This document shows, piece after piece, positions 58,624-64,000 of a DNA stretch of 64,000 bases (position 1 is the stretch's first letter; every line of letters begins with the position of its first letter). The notes beneath the pieces are model-generated. The model had not been told where the DNA came from. It searched no databases and worked only from the letters and a program-made list of their open reading frames with translations. Source of the stretch: Streptomyces natalensis ATCC 27448 (GTDB lineage Bacteria > Actinomycetota > Actinomycetes > Streptomycetales > Streptomycetaceae). A program made the position numbers and the translations under genes. The DNA is taken from positions 1 to 64,000 of the forward strand of contig NZ_JRKI01000023.1 of the NCBI RefSeq assembly GCF_000935125.1. The letters run 5' to 3'.

Positions 58624-61509
58624 GTGGCTTTTCCTCCCGATGCCCCGCCCGCTCAGCTCCCCGCGCTCACCGGGTGTGCGGCGGTTTTCCTGCCGTCGGA
58701 CCCGCCCCGCGCCGGACGGGTCGCGTTCTGGCGGCCCGACGGCGAGCCCGTCGAGGCCGCCGGACCCGAGGGTGAGGTCGCCGTCGCCCTGCCGGACGAG
58801 GACGGCGGCGTGGCGGTGTCCGCCGTTCCGGCCGTGATCCTTCCCGTGGCCGCCGCGGTCCCGGTCCTCACCCGCGCCCGTGCCGCCCGTGGCGCCCATC
58901 CGGCGGCCGCCTTCTGGGGCACGGCGTGTGTCCTGGCGCTCCAGCTGGCCGCCCGCGGGCGGCTGCTGCCCGGCCTGACCGCCGCCGACCACGATGCCTG
59001 GCGGCTGGGCCCGCTGGACGCGGCCGACCTCGCGCGGCTGCGCGACCTGGCCGCCGCCATGCCGCCGTACGCCCATGCCACGCCCCTCCCGGACACCGAC
59101 CCGCTCGAACTGCCCGAGCCGGAACGCCATCTGCGGGCCTTCCTGGACGCGGTCGCCGACGGTCTGCCCCGTACGCCCGCCGCGGCGCTGGCCACCGGGG
59201 GCCCGGCCTTCGCGGCCGAGGCCCCGCAGCGCGTCCCCGGGCAGCGCGCCTGGGCCGCGGACGTCGCGGCCGGTCATGACGCGGGCGTACGGATCTCGCT
59301 GCGGGTGGAGGTGCAGGGGATGGACGCGGCGGATGCGGCCGAGGGGACCGGCGACGGGGCGCGCTTCACCGCCGTCCTCCAGGTGCACAGCCCCTCCGAT
59401 CCGGCGCTGGTCGCCGATGCCGCCGAGGTGTGGGCCGGGGCGTCCTCGGCGGGGCGGGCGTTCGGGCCGGGGGCCCGTATGGACACCCTGCTCACCCTCC
59501 GCCGGGCGGCCGCCGTCTGGCCGCCGCTCACCCCGCTGCTGTCCGCAGCCGTCCCGGACGCGCTGTCGCTGGCCGACGAGGAGATCGCCGAGCTGCTCGG
59601 CTCCGCCGGACGCACCCTGGCCGCCGCGGGAGTGGAGGTGCACTGGCCCCGGCAGTTGGCCCGCGAGCTCACCGGACGGGCGGTGGTGGGCCCGCCCGGC
59701 CCCTCGGACGGGTCCGGGTCCGGGCTGCCCTCGCTGCTGTCCGCCGAGGCGCTGCTCTCGTTCAGCTGGCGGTTCGCGGTCGGCGACCAGGAGATCGACC
59801 GGGCGGAGCTGGAGCGGCTGGCCGAGGCGGGCCGTCCGCTGGTGCGGCTGCGCGACCAGTGGGTGCTGCTCGACCCGGAGGCGGTGCGGGCCGCCCGCGA
59901 CCGCCGGGACCGTAAGATCACGCCGCTGGACGCGCTCGGCGCCGCGCTCACCGGGACCGCCGAGGACGAGGGCGGCGAACGGGTGGCCGTTGAGGCGTCC
60001 GGATGGCCGGCCGAGCTGCGCGACCGGCTCGCCGACCCGGAGCGCGCCGACGCCTCGGCGGTGCGGCAGCCCGCGGCGCTCGCCGCGACGCTGCGCGACT
60101 ACCAATTGCGCGGGCTTTCCTGGCTGCACCGGATGACCTCGCTGGGGCTGGGCGGCACCCTCGCCGACGATATGGGGCTCGGCAAGACCATCACCCTCAT
60201 CTCGCTCCATCTGCACCGGCAGGCCCTTCCCTCCTCGACGGGCCCCACGCTCGTCGTCTGCCCCACTTCGCTCATGGGCAACTGGCAGCGGGAAATCGAG
60301 ACGTTCGCCCCGGGCACCCCCGTACGCCGCTACCACGCCGGGCGGCGCAGCCTGGCCGACCTGGCCGCGGACGAGTTCGTGCTGACCACCTACGGCACGA
60401 TGCGCCGCGATGCCGCGCGCCTGGCGGAGGCGGGCTGGGGACTGGTCGTCGCCGACGAGGCACAGCACATCAAGAACCCCTTCTCCGCGACCGCCAGGGC
60501 GCTGCGCACCCTCCCGGCCAAGGCGCGGGTGGCGCTGACCGGCACCCCGGTGGAGAACAACCTCTCGGAGCTGTGGGCGATCCTGGACTGGACGACCCCG
60601 GGGCTGCTGGGGCCGCTGGGCCGGTTCCGTAGGCGCTATGCGCAGGTCATCGAGGGTGGTGCGGCGGCCTCCCCGGAGGCGGCAGCGGCGGCCGAGCGAC
60701 TGGCCCGGCTGGTGCGGCCGTTCCTGCTGCGCCGCCGCAAATCCGACCCGGGCATCGCGCCGGAGCTGCCGCCCAAGACGGAGACCGACCGCACGGTGGC
60801 GCTGACCGAGGAACAGGCCGGGCTGTACGAGGCCGTGGTGCGCGAGGGACTCCAAGAGGTCGCCGGGGCGGACGGGTTCGCGCGGCGCGGCCTGGTGGTC
60901 AAGCTGCTCACCGCGCTCAAGCAGATCTGCAACCACCCCGCGCAGTTCCTGAAGGAGGCGGATCCGCGTATTCCCGGGCGTTCCGGAAAGGTCGAACTGC
61001 TCGACGAGCTGCTGGACACCCTCCTCGCCGCGGAGGCGAGCGTGCTGGTCTTCACGCAGTACGTCCAGATGGCGCGGCTGCTGGAGACCCATCTGGCGGC
61101 GCGCGGGGTGCCCACGCAGTTCCTGCACGGCGGGACGCCGGTGGCCCGCCGCGAGGAGATGGTGCGCCGCTTCCAGGACGGGGAGGTGCCGGTGTTCCTG
61201 CTGTCGCTGAAGGCCGCCGGTACGGGGCTGAACCTCACCCGGGCCGGGCATGTCGTGCACGTCGACCGCTGGTGGAACCCGGCCGTCGAGGCGCAGGCCA
61301 CCGACCGCGCGTACCGCATCGGGCAGACCCAGCCGGTGCAGGTCCACCGGCTGATCGCGGAGGGCACGATCGAGGACCGGATCGCCGACATGCTCGCCCG
61401 AAAACAGCAGCTGGCGGACGCCGTGCTGGGCGCCGGCGAGGCGGCGCTGACCGAACTGAGCGATGCGGAACTGGCGGAACTGGTGGAGCTGCGAGGGAGC
61501 GGACGATGA
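58624..61509 (+). CDS. SNF2-family DEAD/DEAH-box helicase
   Basis: 961 residues from a GTG placed 10 bases after AGGAG. The ~430-residue N-terminus is family-specific. The SNF2 core begins at LRDYQLRGLSWLHRM, with Walker A DDMGLGKT, VVCPTSLMGNWQREI, DEAQHIKN, TGTPVENNLSELW, then the C-terminal lobe VLVFTQYVQMARLLETHL, LLSLKAAGTGLNLTRAGHVV and DRAYRIGQTQPVQVHRL. It is a double-stranded DNA translocase that probably remodels DNA-bound proteins. Coupled by overlap to the SWIM gene, with which it likely forms a complex. Confidence 0.95.
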   Translation: MAFPPDAPPAQLPALTGCAAVFLPSDPPRAGRVAFWRPDGEPVEAAGPEGEVAVALPDEDGGVAVSAVPAVILPVAAAVPVLTRARAARGAHPAAAFWGTACVLALQLAARGRLLPGLTAADHDAWRLGPLDAADLARLRDLAAAMPPYAHATPLPDTDPLELPEPERHLRAFLDAVADGLPRTPAAALATGGPAFAAEAPQRVPGQRAWAADVAAGHDAGVRISLRVEVQGMDAADAAEGTGDGARFTAVLQVHSPSDPALVADAAEVWAGASSAGRAFGPGARMDTLLTLRRAAAVWPPLTPLLSAAVPDALSLADEEIAELLGSAGRTLAAAGVEVHWPRQLARELTGRAVVGPPGPSDGSGSGLPSLLSAEALLSFSWRFAVGDQEIDRAELERLAEAGRPLVRLRDQWVLLDPEAVRAARDRRDRKITPLDALGAALTGTAEDEGGERVAVEASGWPAELRDRLADPERADASAVRQPAALAATLRDYQLRGLSWLHRMTSLGLGGTLADDMGLGKTITLISLHLHRQALPSSTGPTLVVCPTSLMGNWQREIETFAPGTPVRRYHAGRRSLADLAADEFVLTTYGTMRRDAARLAEAGWGLVVADEAQHIKNPFSATARALRTLPAKARVALTGTPVENNLSELWAILDWTTPGLLGPLGRFRRRYAQVIEGGAAASPEAAAAAERLARLVRPFLLRRRKSDPGIAPELPPKTETDRTVALTEEQAGLYEAVVREGLQEVAGADGFARRGLVVKLLTALKQICNHPAQFLKEADPRIPGRSGKVELLDELLDTLLAAEASVLVFTQYVQMARLLETHLAARGVPTQFLHGGTPVARREEMVRRFQDGEVPVFLLSLKAAGTGLNLTRAGHVVHVDRWWNPAVEAQATDRAYRIGQTQPVQVHRLIAEGTIEDRIADMLARKQQLADAVLGAGEAALTELSDAELAELVELRGSGR

Positions 61510-62834
61510 GTGGGGACTTCGAGGACGCGGATGCGGCCGGCACCGAGGCCGAGCGGACCTTCGCCGCGCTGCCGCCGGCCCGTGGCGGCGGCTTCGCGCG
61601 GACCTGGTGGGGGCAGGCATGGCTCAAGGCGCTGGAGGACACCGCGCTCGACGGTCAGCAGGTCAAACTCGAGCGGCGGCACGCCCGGGCGGGTGCGGTC
61701 GGCGCGGTATCGGTGCGTCCCGGCCGGATCACCGCGGTCGTCCAGGACCGCGACCACACCCGGCACCGCTCGGACGTCCTGCTCCAGCAGTTGAGCGCGG
61801 TGGAGTGGGACCGCCTCCTGGACCTGGTCGCGGACCGGGCGGGACATATCGCGGCACTGCTGGACCACGACATGCCGCCGGTCCTGGTCGAGGACGCGGC
61901 GGCCTGCGGGATCGAACTGCTGCCGGGCATCGGGGACTTGGAATCCGCATGCAGCTGCGGGGCCTGGGACCACTGCGCGCATACGGCCGCGCTGTGCTAT
62001 CAGGTGGCGCGGCTGCTCGACCGGGACCCGTTCCTCCTGTTGCTGCTGCGCGGCCGCGGTGAGCGGGAGCTGCTGGCGGAGGTGCAGAACCGCAGCGCGG
62101 CGGGGGCCGAGGCGCCGGAAGGTGAAGGGATACCGTCCGACAGGGGCGTACCGGCCGTCGAGGCGTACGCGGCGCGCGACATCCTGCCGCCGCTGCCCGT
62201 ACCGCCACCGGCCGTAGAGACCCCGGTCGCCGCGCCCGTACTCGGCGGCGGCACCCCGCCCGCGCCCGGGGTGGACCCGGCCGCGCTGGAGTTCCTGATC
62301 GCCGACACGGCGGCGCGCGCCCAGCGGCTGCTGGCGGAGGCGCTCTCCCCCGGGCATCCGGACGCTCCGCCGCCGCCCGCGCTGACGCCCGGTCAGGATG
62401 CGGTACGGCTGGCGGCGGCCGGTCCCGGCGCGGCCATATCGGCGCGCCTGGCCACCGGTTCGGGACGCGAGGGCCGGGGTCTGGACCTGGCGGTACGGGC
62501 CTGGGAGCTGGGCGGCCCGGCCGGGCTGGCCGTCCTGGAGGAGGAGTGGACGCCGGAACCGGAAGCGCTGGCGCGGGCGGCCGACCGGCTCGCGGCAGCC
62601 TGGACGGACGATGAGAACCGGCCACGGCTGCGGGCCGCAGGCAACCGCTGGACGGTGGCCGACGGCACCGCCCAGCTGCGCTACGGGCCGGACGGCCGCT
62701 GGTGGCCGTACCGGAAGGACGGCGGGCGGTGGATACCGGCCGGACCGGCGTCGGACGATCCGGCGGGCGCGCTGGCCGAGGCGGCGGAAGCGACGGAGGA
62801 GGTGGAGGCGGTGGAGGCGGCGGCGCAGGGGTGA
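61506..62834 (+). CDS. SWIM zinc-finger protein
   Basis: 442 residues, ATG overlapping the helicase stop (ATGA). The opening GGGFARTWWGQAWLKALEDT is conserved in SWIM-associated proteins, and CSCGAWDHCAH is the CxCxnCxH SWIM finger (~residues 159-169). The second half is Ala/Pro-rich with WTVADGTAQLRYGPDGRWWP near the end. SWIM proteins paired with SNF2 helicases are widespread in actinomycetes, and both are expected to act on DNA together. Confidence 0.92.
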   Translation: MSGDFEDADAAGTEAERTFAALPPARGGGFARTWWGQAWLKALEDTALDGQQVKLERRHARAGAVGAVSVRPGRITAVVQDRDHTRHRSDVLLQQLSAVEWDRLLDLVADRAGHIAALLDHDMPPVLVEDAAACGIELLPGIGDLESACSCGAWDHCAHTAALCYQVARLLDRDPFLLLLLRGRGERELLAEVQNRSAAGAEAPEGEGIPSDRGVPAVEAYAARDILPPLPVPPPAVETPVAAPVLGGGTPPAPGVDPAALEFLIADTAARAQRLLAEALSPGHPDAPPPPALTPGQDAVRLAAAGPGAAISARLATGSGREGRGLDLAVRAWELGGPAGLAVLEEEWTPEPEALARAADRLAAAWTDDENRPRLRAAGNRWTVADGTAQLRYGPDGRWWPYRKDGGRWIPAGPASDDPAGALAEAAEATEEVEAVEAAAQG

Positions 62835-62853
62835 GCGATGGTTGCGGGCGCCA

Positions 62854-62880
62854 GGGCGGGCGCCCCCACGGCGCCCGCCC
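62854..62880. terminator. 11-bp stem terminator after SNF2-SWIM operon
   Basis: GGGCGGGCGCC pairs exactly with GGCGCCCGCCC around a 5-base loop, 20 bp after the SWIM stop. Likely intrinsic terminator of the helicase operon. Confidence 0.7.
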
Positions 62881-63024
62881 CGGCCCCGGTTTGGCCCATC
62901 GCCCCGGTCCGGCCCATCCCCCACCCCGGCGCAATCCGCCCCATCCTGCTGCGCCATGCCCCCGCTCGTGATTCGCTGGACCGATCCCCCACCGTCAGGC
63001 ACGCCGCCCGCAGCAGGAGGACCC

Positions 63025-64000
63025 GTGACCGGCACTTCGCCGCATTCGCCGCAGCAGACGCCGTACGGACAACCGCCCCAGCCCGCCAACGAGACGACCC
63101 GCACCCCGCACCCCACCGACCGGCACGACCGTCTCCTCCCGTATTACGAAGACCGCTCCCCCGGCACCGGTGCGCTGCCCCCGCGCGCCTGGTTCGCGGC
63201 ATCGGACGCGCCCCGGATCTCGCTGCACGGCGTCTGGCGCTTCCGGCTCTCGGCGCGGGCCGATGCCGAGGACGACTCCTTCGCCCGGCCGGACTTCGAC
63301 GACGCCCAGTGGCAGGACCTGCGGGTGCCGGGCCACTGGGTGCTCAAGGGGGCCTTTGCTTCCGAGGGCTCGGAGGAGGGCGAAGAAGGAGCGCAGTGGA
63401 ACGGGGCGCCCGCGTACACCAACACCGCCTACCCCTTCCCGGTCGACCCGCCGCGGGTGCCGGACGAGAATCCGACCGGCGACCACCGGCAGGTCTTCGA
63501 TCTGCCCGACGGCTGGGGCGAGGGGCCCGCGGTGCTGCATTTCGGCGGGGTGGAGTCCTGCGCCCGGGTCTGGCTCAACGGGCAGGAGCTGGGGCATTTC
63601 AAGGGCAGCAGGCTGCCGCACGAGTTCGAGGTGGGGCATCTGCTGCGGCCGCGCGGCAATGTGCTGGCGGTGCGGGTGCACCAGTGGTCGTCGGGCAGCT
63701 ATCTGGAGGACCAGGACCAGTGGTGGCTGCCGGGCATCTTCCGGAACGTGACGGTGCACCGCCGCCCCGAGGGCGCCGTCGTCGACCACTTCGTGCACGC
63801 CGGATTCGATCACGTCACGGGCGAGGGCACGCTACGGGTGGACTGCACACCGGCCGGGCGGGTGACCGTCCCGGAGCTGGGACTCGACCTGGCCACCGGG
63901 GAGAGCGCAACGGTCTCCGTACGTCCCTGGACCGCGGAGGAGCCCCGTCTCTACGACGGCGAGCTGGTCACCCCGGGCGAGCGGATCCCGCTGCGGATCG
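63025..64000 (+). CDS. beta-galactosidase (GH2), 5' part
   Basis: At least 325 residues, cut by the window end, from a GTG behind CAGGAGGACCC. The first ~35 residues are Gln/Pro/Thr-rich. The jelly-roll sugar-binding domain follows: DRLLPYYEDRSPGTGALPPR, SLHGVWRFRLSARADA, VPGHWVLKG, AYTNTAYPFPVDPPRVPDEN, VLHFGGVESCARVWLNGQEL, SSGSYLEDQDQWWLPGIFRN. These are GH2 LacZ-type hallmarks. No signal peptide, so intracellular beta-galactosidase is expected. The catalytic Glu pair lies beyond the edge. Confidence 0.93.
   Translation, partial: MTGTSPHSPQQTPYGQPPQPANETTRTPHPTDRHDRLLPYYEDRSPGTGALPPRAWFAASDAPRISLHGVWRFRLSARADAEDDSFARPDFDDAQWQDLRVPGHWVLKGAFASEGSEEGEEGAQWNGAPAYTNTAYPFPVDPPRVPDENPTGDHRQVFDLPDGWGEGPAVLHFGGVESCARVWLNGQELGHFKGSRLPHEFEVGHLLRPRGNVLAVRVHQWSSGSYLEDQDQWWLPGIFRNVTVHRRPEGAVVDHFVHAGFDHVTGEGTLRVDCTPAGRVTVPELGLDLATGESATVSVRPWTAEEPRLYDGELVTPGERIPLRI

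Noticed and set aside
58600..61620. About 1000-codon minus-strand frame opposite the SNF2 gene
   Set aside because: Mirror image of GC3-biased coding DNA. Its product is a Gly/Arg/Gln-rich sequence with no domain, while the plus strand has all SNF2 motifs.

Overview
The window is high-GC chromosomal DNA of a Streptomyces or close relative. The support is a strong GC third-position bias in every real gene, a complete conservon (cvnABCD), an Rpf-type transglycosylase, a very large LAL/LuxR regulator, Tat and Sec secreted hydrolases, F420/PPOX-type enzymes, frequent GTG/TTG starts with GGAG ribosome sites, and many genes overlapping by 4 bp (ATGA/GTGA). No tRNA, rRNA or CRISPR array was seen.

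Region 1 (0-7.4 kb): a small membrane protein, a TTG-started TrmB/LuxR-type regulator with a divergent 132-aa protein, a 31-aa putative secreted peptide, then three secreted proteins in a row. The three have unrelated heads (Rpf transglycosylase, NlpC/P60-like, unknown) but share the same C-terminal 260-263 residue module of five calcium-binding FG-GAP/VCBS repeats. A 213-bp stretch is identical between the first and third genes.

Region 2 (7.4-17.1 kb): accessory and scarred. An alpha/beta hydrolase diverges from a LysR regulator, and a LAL regulator diverges from an MFS exporter coupled to an M20 peptidase. These pairs are separated by remnants of an IS5-type transposase, an IS110-type transposase, the C-terminal part of a serine recombinase and the N-terminal part of a serine recombinase. 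A yjbQ gene and the C-terminal stub of a flavin monooxygenase close the region.

Region 3 (17.2-24 kb): the conservon cvnABCD (sensor kinase-like, roadblock, DUF742, GTPase) followed by an MHYT-domain membrane sensor, a 19-codon hydrophobic peptide gene with its own terminator, and an MHS-family transporter.

Region 4 (24-36.4 kb): carbon-acid metabolism and unknowns. A lutABC lactate operon has a wrecked lutB, and a large D-lactate dehydrogenase-type FAD/Fe-S protein lies downstream and could substitute. Between them lie an alpha-toroid protein and a cupin gene separated by a 24-bp tandem repeat, a NUDIX hydrolase, an SGNH hydrolase with a dyad-rich promoter, and an ABC exporter divergent from a MarR regulator across a palindromic operator.

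Region 5 (36.4-47.4 kb): secreted alpha-amylase with a GCAAG-repeat operator, a Tat-secreted GH109-type oxidoreductase-fold enzyme, an L,D-transpeptidase lipoprotein, a heterodimeric ABC exporter in which the nucleotide-binding domains are complementary and degenerate, a membrane metal-dependent hydrolase, an alpha/beta hydrolase, and an internally deleted NCS1 permease pseudogene.

Region 6 (47.7-64 kb): a Ski2-like helicase, acyl-CoA thioesterase II, a DUF6397-like protein, an isolated roadblock protein and an isolated conservon GTPase flanking a PPOX enzyme, an intact NCS1 permease coupled to a methyltransferase, an MpaB-type oxygenase, two unknown proteins, and a SNF2 helicase coupled to a SWIM zinc-finger protein behind a 22-bp tandem repeat. 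A GH2 beta-galactosidase runs off the right edge.
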